NCBI GenBank assembly: GCA_022695795.1
Contig: MU404173.1
Location: 60,883-124,882, forward strand
Source: Biscogniauxia marginata
Taxonomy: Eukaryota; Ascomycota; Sordariomycetes; Xylariales; Xylariaceae
Direction: 5' to 3'
DNA: 64,000 nucleotides
Numbering within the stretch: position 1 is the stretch's first letter; each line of letters opens with the position of its first letter. Below are positions 9,032 through 19,629 of this stretch, one piece after another. The position numbers and the translations under genes are program-made. The notes under the pieces are model-generated. The model was not told the origin of the DNA. It saw only the letters and a program-made list of their open reading frames with translations, and did not search any database.

Positions 9032-11036
9032 ATGGCGTCCGAGCTCGAGGCCCCGGCCCAAGAGGTCCCGTCCGCCGCGAACCCGGACGTTCAAACCGCG
9101 GCCCCCTCGAAACAGAGTGTCGACCCCTGGAACGTCGCCGGCGAAGTGGGCGAGGATGGGAAGGTCAAGGCTATCGACTACCAAAAGCTTGTCGAGGAGT
9201 TCGGCACCAAGCTGATCGATAACGAGTTATTGGAGAGGTTCGAGCGCGTCACCGGCCACAAGCCGCATCGCTTCTTAAGACGGCAGATCGTCTTCAGCGA
9301 GCGAGATCTCGGCGTCATCCTGGACCGACATGAAAAGGTATATCGCTTGAGATATACACGGCTGCCCATGCGCACACGCTAAGATTGTGCATAGGGAGAG
9401 CCCTTCTTCTTGTATACCGGCCGTGGCCCGAGTAGCGATTCCATGCACGTTGGCCATACCCAAGTCTTCGACTTCTGCAAGTCAGTTCCCAATCCATGAT
9501 CCGAGTTATAGACAAAACACGAGATCCGATATGGCTTACACCAGACGCCGATAGGTGGTTACAGGATGTCTTTGACGTACCCCTAGTCATCATGCTTACA
9601 GATGGTCTGTCCGTCCAACACCCAACCAATATTTCCCCCTTACTAACGGTGACCGGATTGTAGATGAGAAATTCTTATTCTCGGAGAAGAGGACAGTTGA
9701 GGAGGTCATAGGCTATTCCCGCTCCAACTGCCGAGACATCATTTCGATAGGGTTCGATCCCGCCAAGACCTTCATCTTCTCCGACTACGAATTCATGGGC
9801 GGGGCCTTCTACAGAAATGTCACTCGGTTCGCGAGGATGGTCACGTACAACACGGCCAAGTCTACCTTTGGCTTCAACGAAAGGTAAGATTCCGCGTTCT
9901 TCGTGTCCCGGAATTGCGCGACGGCTTTTTTCTGTGCCAAACCAGAAGACTAATGATCGCCACAGCTCCAATATCGGTAAGATTCATTTCGCAAGTATAC
10001 AAGGGGCAACAGCCTTCGCGACCACGTTCCCACACATCTTCGGCGAAGATGAGAAGAAGACTGCTAGCATCCCTTGCCTCATACCGTGCGCCATCGACCA
10101 AGACCCCTATTTCCGTTTGACGCGAGACTGCGCCTCCCGGCTAAAATACGCCAAACCTTCTTTAATCCATTCTCGTTTCCTGGATGCGTTACAAGGCCCC
10201 GGGTCCAAGATGTCGGCTAGTATTGATGGTGAGTGTATTGAATAACAACGTGATCTATTCCTTTCATGATTAATACTAACTTAGTGCTAGTATGTGCAAT
10301 CTCCCTTGTTATTTTCGCATCAGCCGCTTTAGAAATATGACTAGGGGCTCAGTCTTCAGGTTGGACTATAAAATGCTAACATGTCTCTAGACTTCTGCCA
10401 TCTTTATGAAGGATACTCCTAAACAGATCAAGGATAAAATCAACAAATACGCCTTTTCAGGCGGCCAGGAAACCGCGGAAGAGCAACGAGAGAAGGGAGG
10501 AAACCCGGACGTGGATGTTTCATACCAATATCTACAGTTCTTCATGGAGGATGACGAGGTGTGCAGCAATTGTCTAAACATATGTATAGCATCTCCACTA
10601 ACTATTCGATAGGAGCTGCGTAAAATCGGACAAGACTATAAAGAAGGCAAGCTATTAACTGGAGAGGTATGTCGCTCTGCTGCTGTATGCAGTTCAGCCT
10701 ACTGACAATCCAATTTAGCTGAAAGCTATATGTATCAAACATCTTCAAGAGTACGTGGCGGCCTTCCAAGAGAGAAGGGCGAAGGTCACAGACGAGGTAG
10801 TCAAGAACTTTATGTCCGTGCGGCCCCTAAAGTGGGGAGGGAACCCGAAGGTACAGAGGACGGTCCCGGTCGTGGAGAACTCAGCGGCAAAAGCCGAGGG
10901 TGCTGGAGCAGAAGGCGGGGATGGCAAACTCACAAAGAACCAGTTGAAGAAGATAGAAAAGGAGAAAATGGTAGCGGCTAAGAAAGCCGCCAAGGCCGCG
11001 GAAAAGGAGGCGGCCGCTAAGGCTACGGCTTCGTAG
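9032..11036 (+). CDS. WRS1: tryptophanyl-tRNA synthetase, cytosolic
   Basis: Eight exons (9032-9337, 9395-9480, 9555-9604, 9664-9883, 9966-10227, 10391-10558, 10613-10666, 10719-11036) give 487 residues. Class I signatures are MHVGHTQ (HIGH box, 120-123) and KMSAS (302-306); [13 protein letters not shown] and [10 protein letters not shown] are typical of eukaryotic cytosolic TrpRS. The N-terminus is a short Ala/Pro/Glu-rich extension with no presequence, so a separate mitochondrial enzyme is expected elsewhere. The C-terminus ends in a Lys/Ala-rich helix. It attaches tryptophan to tRNA-Trp. The join between exons 5 and 6 gives the expected [14 protein letters not shown] only if the intervening sequence is removed as a nested intron (next entry). 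All other junctions are conventional and in phase. Confidence 0.96.
10228..10390 (+). other. [D1,2] stwintron (nested intron) in the TrpRS gene
   Basis: The exon ends GAT at 10227. Base G10228 is followed by an internal intron 10229-10290 (GTGAGT donor, TACTAAC branch ending at 10280, TGCTAG acceptor). Its removal joins G10228 to TATGTG at 10291, creating a new donor GTATGTG for an external intron that ends CTCTAG at 10390 with branch GCTAAC. Only this order gives the conserved ASID-TSAIFM protein. A conventional reading would need a 5 nt exon, would insert two residues, and would place the AG only about 5 nt after the branch A. Confidence 0.75.
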
Positions 11037-12367
11037 GACCCTTTATAGAGCCAGAAGAATAGAAACAGTATCAACAGACCTGATGGGTAATTGCCATGCT
11101 GTGTTTGGCCCCTTTTTCGATGGTGATTTCTGGAGATAGGGTGCGCCGTACGGATGCATTGGTCAACACGGAGACTAACATAATAGTAGTAGACGGCCAT
11201 TCTTCCTCAAGATAGAGAACGGAGGTATAGTAATCATTAATAGTCGTACTATGTTTAATAGATTTGATGAATTATTATACGAGGTTTATCCCCAAACGGA
11301 GAGATCATTCGGGAGCTACTGCCAGGGCTTAACTAATACCCCCCACGACATTGGGCTTTGAATAGGAGTATTTTGCACATATAGATGAGCACTTATTCTA
11401 GTTCTACTAATCATTATTTTATGAAGAACTTGATATGCCAGACTTTAGTGGAACAACGACTTGGAAAATTGCTATGTACGAGGTAGGTAGGTGTGCATGA
11501 AGATTTAGCCCCACTCGGCTCGTCTCCCCCCCCCCTTTTTTCTTCGGATGCTAACTAAGGTAGGCTACTCGATAAGTGATGTGATTCTTACTCCCAACCT
11601 GATGCGAAAGACTTCGAGCCCGGCGCGCGGGGGGGAATTTTGGTCAACAGTAATACTTTACGAAAGAGCGCGTTCAATGATACCTGTCGGCCTCGCCGCC
11701 CGAGTAGGTCAAGCAGACCAGGTCTTGGGTGAAGGAAATATGTACGTAATATGTGGCCTGCGTCGTATCTTTGGTAATGGATATTTCTTCCTAATATCTT
11801 GCCCTCGTTGATTACTTGTTTATCTAGATTGGAATGGGCTTATTCTTCGTGTTCGGTTACTTTGAATAGCTATTTTTCTCATAGAGATATGGTGTAGTTC
11901 CCTTTTCCGGGACAGTTCTGGATATGTGGTGGTTTGTTCCCTCTGGACGAGTACTTAGGCGGTTTTGCACGTCTCCCTTAGCACGAGAAATATGCGATTG
12001 GTGTCTATGCTCGAAGTTACTTGTCATGTTGAGCGAGGCCTCTGTGACGAGGAGCAGTGGTGTTGAGTTCCGTGATAAGATCAGCTTGATGCTTGTCTGG
12101 TAGAGGTTCGTTTTGCAGGAATCCTATTGATACGATGTTGTCGGAGGTGACGGTTGCCTTGCCAGGACTTCTTCAGTTAGTCGCATGGATTTAATTGGAA
12201 GCTGTTCGCTACCAAGGAAAAAAAAAAACATTAATTTGATATAGGGCTTCGGTTTGGCCATGTATTTCTCATTAGTACCTAGTTACACATTATTAAGTAA
12301 ACAAATAATCTATCATTGAACGAGGAAGTTTGCCGCCTCCTATCCGGTGTGTGACTAGCCTATTCAA
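11037..12367. other. intergenic, no supported gene
   Basis: About 1.3 kb between the TrpRS stop and the convergent unknown gene. It has a C/T homopolymer junction at 11526-11540 and an A tract at 12220-12229. The 87-codon frame at 11548 shows no domain and is probably chance. Confidence 0.5.
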
Positions 12368-13231
12368 CTACATTTTTAGGCCTTTCATAAGGGCAGGATC
12401 GACCGCGTTTCCTCGCTCCTGTTCGAGCCAGTCCATCCACAGGTCCACTCGATTTAGGAGTTGTTTCTCCTTCTTCGTCATCTTCTTTTCCTCCTTGCTA
12501 TCATCATCTGAGACAAAAAGCTTCTCCTCCTCGTGCTCTTCAATCACAAGCCCGGTATCCATATCGTGATCTTCGTCACCATCGCTGTCTTCAGTTCCAA
12601 TCATGGGTAGGTCCCCCTTGGGTCGCAGTACGAGCTGCTGCTGCTCCTTATCCTGATGGCGGTCCTTGAACTCCGATCTGGCGTTGACATATATGTGGAA
12701 AAGGCTCATAACAGTCTCCGGCTCAAGAATGGACAAATATCCTGGGTTTGTTTTGCCCATGGGATTGAACCCATCTTTGAGTTTATGATGGTAAAAGAAA
12801 TACCCGCCGTTCATACCTGTGGCCTTGATCGCGTCGACAACATCGGTGAAGAATGAGACCTGGGTCTGGAATGTTTCGTCCTTGATATTGTAGCGATACC
12901 GTATTGCGTAGGCTACTTTGAACGATTTCCGTAGTACTAAGTCGAGACGTGGTCGGGCTTTTCCCCATAATTGCTCCAATCCAAGGGTGACTTCCGACAG
13001 GATAGAGTCGTGACGAGGAAATAGAAACCCGGGATGGTACAGCGGCAGTACAGCTTTTTTCTTGGGCTCCTGTCCGGGACCTAGTGCTTTGTTGAAGTGA
13101 GTCTGTAACGTAGAACCCTTCGGTTGTGAAGCCGCACGTGTCGTAACGTAGTTTCGCTCCCGCAGAACTCGAAGGCGCTGCCGGCTAACTGGCAGACCTT
13201 TGGGCCCCTTGTTCACCTTTTCGCGCCCCAT
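12368..13231 (-). CDS. uncharacterised protein, 287 aa, basic head and acidic middle
   Basis: A single-exon frame with a good start (MGREKVNKGPKGLPVSRQRL). I do not recognise the family. The first 60 residues are strongly basic, as in nuclear or nucleolar proteins. Residues from about 60 to 190 look folded, with aromatic-rich blocks such as LPLYHPGFLFPRHD and NGGYFFYHHK. Residues around 215-250 are acidic (DSDGDEDHDMD), followed by KKMTKKEKQLLNRVDLWMDW. The composition and length argue for a real gene; no membrane span or signal peptide is visible. It converges on the synthetase gene. Function cannot be assigned from sequence alone. Confidence 0.75.
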   Translation of the reverse strand: MGREKVNKGPKGLPVSRQRLRVLRERNYVTTRAASQPKGSTLQTHFNKALGPGQEPKKKAVLPLYHPGFLFPRHDSILSEVTLGLEQLWGKARPRLDLVLRKSFKVAYAIRYRYNIKDETFQTQVSFFTDVVDAIKATGMNGGYFFYHHKLKDGFNPMGKTNPGYLSILEPETVMSLFHIYVNARSEFKDRHQDKEQQQLVLRPKGDLPMIGTEDSDGDEDHDMDTGLVIEEHEEEKLFVSDDDSKEEKKMTKKEKQLLNRVDLWMDWLEQERGNAVDPALMKGLKM

Positions 13232-14560
13232 ACTGCGAATTATTCAATAATCCTGATGGACTTGGTATATGTTGATGGCTACCTAGGTAGGTGGAAGGAT
13301 TATGAAGGAGGATGGATTGCGTGATGTGGAGGAAGACGATGGCTGGAGACCATTTATGGAGGAATTATTGCAAAACAATAAGATGTAGCAGATGAGATGT
13401 GTAGGGAATAAATTTCAGGAGAATGAAGCGTTGAATGTACAAAGGTACCACTACCATTGGTCGGGCCATGGGAATAACTGGTCGCCCAGGTACCGGAGCA
13501 TGCCTCGCCAACTTATTTTTTCTCCCTTGATGAGAGACCATCTGTTCGACCCATCAATGTGTATGATTTTCTTTTCTCTTCCTGTCCTTTTTTACCACAA
13601 GCCATTCATTTTCTATGGACGCTGGCCTTGAATTCTTTTCTTTTCTTTTCTTGTTCTTTCTTTTTTCCCTTTCGTTTTATTTTTTATTTTCTACCCCCTG
13701 TCTAATTTTACGGTCTTCCTCATCACCTTTTCCTTTTAAGTTTTATCATTATTCGTTTTAACAAAACTATAAGTATATAAAAGAGATATTTACTCTAAAT
13801 ATATCACGGTAATTAATAACTAGCCGCTACGGAAAATTGGAAAAATAATATATTTGAGTTGTCATCTTTGCTCTCCCTGGATGTTTTAATGACGGCCTTA
13901 GAAAGACTTGCCTATTTGATTTAATAGAGGCCTAGCTAGTATGTAACAAGACGATCATATGCTGTTTAAATGTTGACACACATCATTTTATGACGAATCT
14001 AATCATATAGTCAAGATCATATAAAGAAATTTTCTGTTCTTTTGAACTGTCATATTCTATCTAGGTTGTCCCTTCGTATCTTTTGATGTGGTTTCAAATT
14101 TTGGATATAGTTCTGGTGCCAGTGGAGGTTAAGCTATGATTATCCATACGGCCTCGTGTGAACATGTCTACTAGCCCTCCAACGTAGGATGACTCAGTAC
14201 TAATATCACAAAGAAAATTGGAGGCTAGTTCTTCGGGATTTCCTATTCGAAGAGTCCTATGGGTAAGTTGACACATCACCGAGAACTATGAAAGAAAAGC
14301 CCATTCTCTCAGTGTTTCGAATGTAACGATAACTTTCCTATCTATTTTGCGGTGATTGGATGCACAATTTAACTGTGAGGATATAAGAGCAAATAACCTC
14401 TCGTCGGTGAGCATTCGGATCTATACACGATAATTTGTAGTTGAATCTTAGCCAACCAGTCAAGTATTCTATCGGTCAAAAGGTTGTCTCGGAAATCAAA
14501 ATCCTTCATCTATCGGCTAGCTTTAGCGACTTCCAACAAAACCGATCCCACGACACTGAA
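13232..14560. other. intergenic, AT-rich in its middle
   Basis: About 1.3 kb upstream of two divergent genes. A pyrimidine-rich stretch at 13630-13735 and an AT-rich patch at 13740-14060 stand out. Small frames here have no recognisable content. Confidence 0.5.
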
Positions 14561-15169
14561 ATGGCACCCCCTGGGAGCGATTATGATGACAATATTGAGT
14601 ATGATACAACTTCTTCAGTATCGAGAAATGGTGCATATAGCCTAGACCAAAGAGAGGTATACAAGGCAAAACCTCAGCCATCCACCGGCTTAGCCCTGCT
14701 TACAAGAATGCAGTCATCCACTCTTGAACATATACAGGCTTCCGATCAGGCACAACAGTCTCATGCCGATTCCGGTCCTATGCCAGCTCAAGACTCTAGT
14801 AGCCTCTCGACTCACAGAGATAAGCCTGAGTTGGACAAACCACCACGATTCTCCGTCGATGCAGCTGATATGAAGGTGATCGAAACTCTCTTCTTCGTCC
14901 CAGGGGCTTCCAACTCAAGGCAGATGTGCTGGGTAGACTTTGAGGCGTTGATGACCCACTGTGGCTTTTCTATATACGACCGTGAAGGAGGTCGAGTATC
15001 TTTCGAGCCCGAGCCAGGGGCTTTCGTGCCTAATGGCAAGATGGGTAACAAGGTGGTTTTCCACAGCCCGCACAAGACCAAGTCTATTTGCCTTCCTACC
15101 TCGCGCTGTTGGGGGAGGACGTTAACTAAGCAGTTTGGCTGGACTGGTGATATGTTCGTGGAAAGGTGA
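14561..15169 (+). CDS. HicA-like-domain (fungal 'ipa'-type C-terminal domain) protein, 202 aa
   Basis: The ATG at 14561 (MAPPGSDYDDN) is the first Met of the frame. The N-terminal 110 residues are disordered, rich in Ser, Gln and Asp. The C-terminal 90 residues contain a Trp-Asp-Phe start (CWVDFEALMTHCGFSI), a central VVFHSPHK block and LPTSRCWGRTLTKQFGWTGD. This W..F...M...GF / FH.PH / R.WGR.L...FGWT pattern matches, from memory, a domain found at the end of many ascomycete proteins and likened to the HicA mRNA-interferase fold. In HicA a His in this region is catalytic; His in FHSPH is the possible counterpart. Whether it acts on RNA is unknown. No introns needed; neighbours are decayed genes. 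Confidence 0.6.
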   Translation: MAPPGSDYDDNIEYDTTSSVSRNGAYSLDQREVYKAKPQPSTGLALLTRMQSSTLEHIQASDQAQQSHADSGPMPAQDSSSLSTHRDKPELDKPPRFSVDAADMKVIETLFFVPGASNSRQMCWVDFEALMTHCGFSIYDREGGRVSFEPEPGAFVPNGKMGNKVVFHSPHKTKSICLPTSRCWGRTLTKQFGWTGDMFVER

Positions 15170-15599
15170 TATGCACAATGGAGACGGTTGGCATCAAGTG
15201 AGCCAATCGGCATGGCAGTTCCTGTTCGCAAGTGGTAATTGGAGATGGCAGTAGATTGTCTCCCCATCTATTTCTGGTTTTTGTTGTTTATTTTGTGATA
15301 GGACTCTTCCGAGTCTGGGAAAGGAAACGAGAGTCTTCAATTGTTTTATCCAAATGTATGGAGGGCAACGAGGACTAATTAACCTAGGACATTACCATTT
15401 AATATAATAGCCAATTTATCGAAACGTGACGACTTAATTTTGAATACCTCTCTCTTAATATATTGTGGCAACACTCTGAGTAGCCTGTGGCCTCTTCGCA
15501 CGTTATACAAGCCGAGCTCAAATGATAGTCAGCATCTCAAATCTTATTATCCACCACGCTATCGATGTACTAATAACCATACGTCGGTCACTCTACCGA
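15170..15599. other. intergenic, nothing recognised
   Basis: About 430 bp of AT-rich spacer between the HicA-like gene and the sedolisin remnant; no frame or element supported. Confidence 0.45.
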
Positions 15600-16046
15600 T
15601 CAAGACTTTACGGTAAACTCAAGAAAAGCTTCAGCAACTCCGAAATGCTTCGGCGTGCCCAACCCCATAAGCGGATCCTACCCCTCGACAGCAGCGAACC
15701 CACTCGACCCGCAGTTCGGGTTCGGGCCGTGCCCGATATCCGCCTGCGTCGACGGGTGGGCGTAGAGTGCGGGGTTCAGAAACCCCACCGGCCCCTTCCC
15801 GACCGTCTGCCTGTCCTGGTTGACGACCGCGGCCCACAGCGGCGCCGCCAGGCTGGTGCCGAAGGAGTGCGCGCCCGTGCCGTTGTTGAAGACGCGGAAG
15901 TTGGCCCCGTTGGCGTTGTCGTCGGGGAATTCGCGGCCCGCACGATTGTAGATCCCGCCATGCTCGCCGACGTTGGCCGAGGCGCGGTTGGCGACGTAGC
16001 AGGGGTTGCCCGGGTCGCTGATTGTAAACGCGAGTAAGCTATTCCC
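15600..16046 (-). pseudogene. sedolisin-like (S53) peptidase, C-terminal fragment with stop
   Basis: Leftward translation shows FPDDNANGANFRVFNNG, then SFGTSLAAPLWAAVVN and GKGPVGFLNPALYAHP, which are hallmarks of family S53 serine-carboxyl peptidases. The catalytic Ser of GTS is kept, but the usual SGTS is FGTS. At 15678-15680 a TAG replaces the tryptophan expected in GWDPLTGLGTP; the frame then continues DPLMGLGTPKHFGVAEAF to a stop at 15600. The change TGG to TAG fits a RIP-type G-to-A in a TpG context. Upstream (beyond about 16046) the pro-domain and the Glu/Asp part of the active site cannot be found, so only the last third remains. These enzymes are secreted acid proteases when intact. 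Confidence 0.85.
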
Positions 16047-16049
16047 TTT

Positions 16050-17600
16050 TCTAGTAGATAGAATGATGTTTAGATGCATGTTCTCGGGGGGGGAGGGGGG
16101 AGGGGAATGTTCTCAACTGATCCTGATAAGGAAATTCTAGTTCCCCAAGACGGGACCAAAAGGGGAAAAATAAACTCTTGAAATACATACCGCTCAGCGA
16201 AGTATTTTTCCACTACTTTCTTCCAGTAGTTGGGCCCTAGGCAATTCGGGTTGATGTTTCAACCTTGCTTGCCACCACGGTGTCTCTAAGTTGAAGCGAA
16301 ATATCTGCCCCCTGAAGCTACATATTAAGACAATTACATCCTTCCTTACACGTGTTTGATCACCCGCATGGTAGGAAGCTCTACTGACGAGCGTTCAGTT
16401 CCCAGATGAGGTGGATAAGTAAGCGACTATTAAGAGAATGAGAAGTCACGCGCTTAATAACAAACTAGAAGGATAAAGATCCTCATCAGGTTACCCATCA
16501 GGAGCCGATTGTTCCACCAAAGAACACATACATATTACGAGGGACGACTTGAAGGTTCAAGTTGTGCTTTTTGGAAACGGACTTAAGATGGCCGAAGTGC
16601 TCAACAGCGAGAAGGCATCGAGTCCTCAGAAGCCCCCTTTCAAGACGAAGCTGTGGTTTATCCAGCCTGATTGAACTTGGGACGGCGGCTTACGAAGCTG
16701 ATACACAACCTTGGATACAGCCCATATCGATCGACTTCCTGACGCACCGAATACTTGTTGAGGTGAGTGATTATATGGTCCCCGTCTATGCATTAGATTG
16801 CGCAAGCCTCGTATAAAAAGACAAGGAGAAAGCGATATCTAGATCTTTGGATCGTAGTCAGTACACATATGTCGAGGATGGTATGATAATAGCTCTTTAT
16901 CCGATGATATATCGCTAAGTTAGTGTTTTAAGCGAAACCTGATGATAAACCAGAGCATGATCATAGGGCAAATTATATAATAGCAGTGCTGATACCCACC
17001 CCTAGAGCTGGACCTGAGTTCAAGGAAGAATTACCCCCCTAATCACTATTACAGATACGTATATACATACTGAAAAACGAAGGAGCGAAGAGGCGAAGGG
17101 CCGGTCGGTTTTACGAGGTAAAGATTCGAACCTATTACAGAAACCTATAGACCGTCTCCAATAGTGTCCGAAAATCCTAGTCCTCAGCCCATCTATGGTT
17201 ACATTAGCTTATCAATCGCCCGTCAATGCAAGCAAGGAGCAGTTCTCCAGACAAATTAAATCATATCAAAGTAATGATTCACAAGAGTATATATAAGAAG
17301 CCGTCTGAGCACTGTTCTCGTAGACAGAGTTCAGATACCCATCCCTTTCATGACTCGTCCTCCAATTTGATTAAATCAGAAAGAAAATACTGATTAGTAT
17401 TCCAAGACCGTTCATTAGATTCAAAAAGAGAAGAAGAAAAGAGAGAGAAAAAAACCATAATGCACAAGCCCTGCTCAGACGGGCGGAGCGGGTTCTCTCC
17501 AAGGCCGGGGACATGACAGATCTCCATCTCGGTCCGCGACACAATGTTCCGCGCCGCTGACTTCTTCCTGCACACACTAACTGACTCATAAACGCAGGTT
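16050..17600. other. gene-free interval with eroded sequence
   Basis: About 1.5 kb between two remnants. A G run at 16087-16102 interrupts what would be the upstream part of the sedolisin. An 84-codon frame at 16562 has no recognisable motif. A GGTTCGAATC-like box at 17110-17122 on the minus strand does not extend into a tRNA. Confidence 0.4.
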
Positions 17601-17639
17601 GTGCGACCTCTAAGCGCGGTAGGCAGCGTGCTTCGATCG

Positions 17640-18050
17640 TGCGATCGCGCTGTTCAACGTCCCGGGGTACCGCGAGGTGCTTCCCTCGCCCGCCGCGGGG
17701 TTCGTGTCTCGCTGGTCTTCTTCCCCGAGAGCCCGACCACATCCTGGAGTTGTTTCAAGTCGGCCTGTACGACTTCACCGGTACCGCCATCCTCTCTCCA
17801 GAGCACGGGCTGTAGTGCTTTAACGTGCGCACGCCGGGGGAGTTGATAGAGAAGACGTGCGTGTTTTCGCTTAGGGATTTCGCGGACAAGACCCGCTACC
17901 CCGTGTTCATTGGCGGCCCCGCCGAGGAGATGTTCTTCGCGGGGCAGCCGCAGAAGATGGTCCAGGTGGTGGGCGACAGGGCGGGGCTACGTTGCCACAA
18001 GATATATGAGCCATCTCATGTATGCATGGCTCGAGGAGAAGGCTATCCGG
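17640..18050 (+). pseudogene. FrsA/DUF1100-type alpha/beta hydrolase remnant, frameshifted
   Basis: Pieces of one protein appear in successive frames: ALFNVPGYREVLPSPAAGFV, then SLVFFPESP, then after a frame change DHILELFQVGLYDFTGTAIL ending at a TAG (17812-17814), then FNVRTPGELIEKTCVFSLRDF and YPVFIGGPAEEMFFAGQPQK. The PVFIGGPAEEMFFAGQP block with its acidic residue and the later SHVCM are where the catalytic Asp and His region of these hydrolases would lie. Relatives act as esterases or C-C hydrolases in fungal polyketide pathways. At least one frameshift and one stop make it non-functional; the nucleophile elbow is not visible. Family assignment is by memory of motif order. Confidence 0.6.
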
Positions 18051-18278
18051 AGAACTCGGTGGATTTAGGTACCTACCTAAATACTTCATTGTCAGGCAAG
18101 GATAGGGGTACGGGTTTAACAGAGACCCATGAAATTATTAAGCTCTATAGTATCTAGCAATGTGTTACAAACAGCCGGAACGATCATACATTCCTTTCAT
18201 TGATGTGGAGTGCTCGCCGCCTTCTCCTGAACTGCACAAGTCCGTGAACGTGCTTTGTCGTGCTTTGTCGGCTTCACA

Positions 18279-19629
18279 TTACCATGCAACGATGGGGAGG
18301 CTTATCCACTGCGATTTCGACTTAGGTGACCCCTTTTCGCCGCCATATGCTTCCAGTCTCCCAACTTCCGTGGAAGCATCATTCTGCATCTTAGAACCTT
18401 CACCTGACCCAGTAGATCCATTGTGTGAAGTACCTACAACCTTGCTTATGGATTCAGGAGGCGATGGGAAGGTTTTCTCATGGGACTCGGTCATTGGGCG
18501 TGTTGAGATTATGTCTTGGTTCCGTCCACCGTCTTGGTTCCGTCTAGCAGTGTTAATAACGCGCTTTTGCCATACTGGAAAGCAAGCTACTGCCATGATC
18601 GTATATGCTGGCTCGATGAGATTTCGCATGAAAGAGTCGACGGCCCAAGCTAAACAAAAAGATTAGTATAGGCACATCGGAATGGGGCTTGCAATACGAT
18701 GTCGTCGGCTTAATAACCGTTGAACACTTACATGGTATATAAACCTCATGTTCTGATGCACAATTTACCAAGTCACCAAGGCGGATGATACTCGTAAGGG
18801 CAGCTCTAATCACGGTCAGTTCTGACAAGCAATGATCCAGCATTAGAAGGAGGACTGACCCTAGACCGAAGCCCATTGCCAGACCTAGGCAACACCCACT
18901 CCGTAGGTTTATCTCAATCAACCATTTGGTCTTTAACAGAAGCACGGCCATAAGGATGTCCATGGCACATAACGCAGCTGCCACATGTTAGCTCGGCACC
19001 AGACTCGGTCGTGGCTTTGGCTAATCATACCCTGTACAAATATGCGAAATGTTTCGATAAACTCGGTGCTCACGCAGCCGTCAGACAGTCGGAGAGGTTC
19101 CGGCGATGGTGCTGAGCAGTTCTGAAACCAAAAGGACCATGCTTGGAAGTAGACGATGCCAGCGGTAACAAGGAAATTGAACCACATAGATATCTTCCAC
19201 CACCCCGGGGTGAGACGGGTGAGCATGAATGCCAAGGAAGCTGTGCTGAACACCAAAACTAGCGAGTTGAAGGTTCCGAGGAGGCTGCCGATCAAAACGT
19301 AATGAGGTGTCGACATCGCGTCGTCGGACTGCGATATCCACTCGGTGATCATGACTGCATTGGCGAAGAGAGACACCTACGAGAAGTCAGACAGCTGTTG
19401 GGTTGCTTCACGTTTCCCGGGGTGAAGTAGGAAAGAATAAAATAAAATAAACAAATCAGAGGAATCTTACCATAGCCACGACCAGAAGGTAGTCATCCCA
19501 CCACAGCTTACGCTGGACACAGGCGCGGTGCCATACTCGGAATGCTACGAGAATGGCGGCGACCGCTACATAGACCCACGTAACGTAGTTGGCCTCGTAG
19601 ATTGAATCGATGTCGTAATAGTACTCCAT
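18279..19629 (-). CDS. rhodopsin-like seven-transmembrane protein (fungal rhodopsin domain family)
   Basis: Four leftward exons (19471-19629, 19031-19376, 18732-18977, 18279-18649) join in phase to 373 residues. Seven hydrophobic spans can be read, starting with VTWVYVAVAAILVAFRVW and ending with IEPAYTIMAVACFPVW; WWDDYLLVVAM between spans 1 and 2 and the Trp/Phe-rich loop before CSAPSPEP are typical of this ascomycete family, which includes a satratoxin SC1-cluster protein. Several members are annotated near secondary-metabolite genes; ligand and function are unknown and no retinal-lysine signature is claimed. The cytosolic tail is about 100 residues, Ser/Thr-rich. An in-frame ATG upstream at 19749 could lengthen the N-terminus by 40 residues. 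All borders are canonical, so the gene appears intact among broken neighbours. Confidence 0.85.

Noticed and set aside
10745..11200. 151-codon leftward frame over the TrpRS 3' end
   Set aside because: It is the mirror of the Lys/Ala-rich C-terminal exon of TrpRS and has no independent support.
17104..17190. tRNA gene on the minus strand (GGTTCGAATC box)
   Set aside because: No D-arm at the right distance and no acceptor stem pairing; only an isolated B-box-like match.
18160..18666. 168-codon rightward frame
   Set aside because: It lies antisense to the last exon of the rhodopsin-like gene, whose exons join in phase and match a known family.
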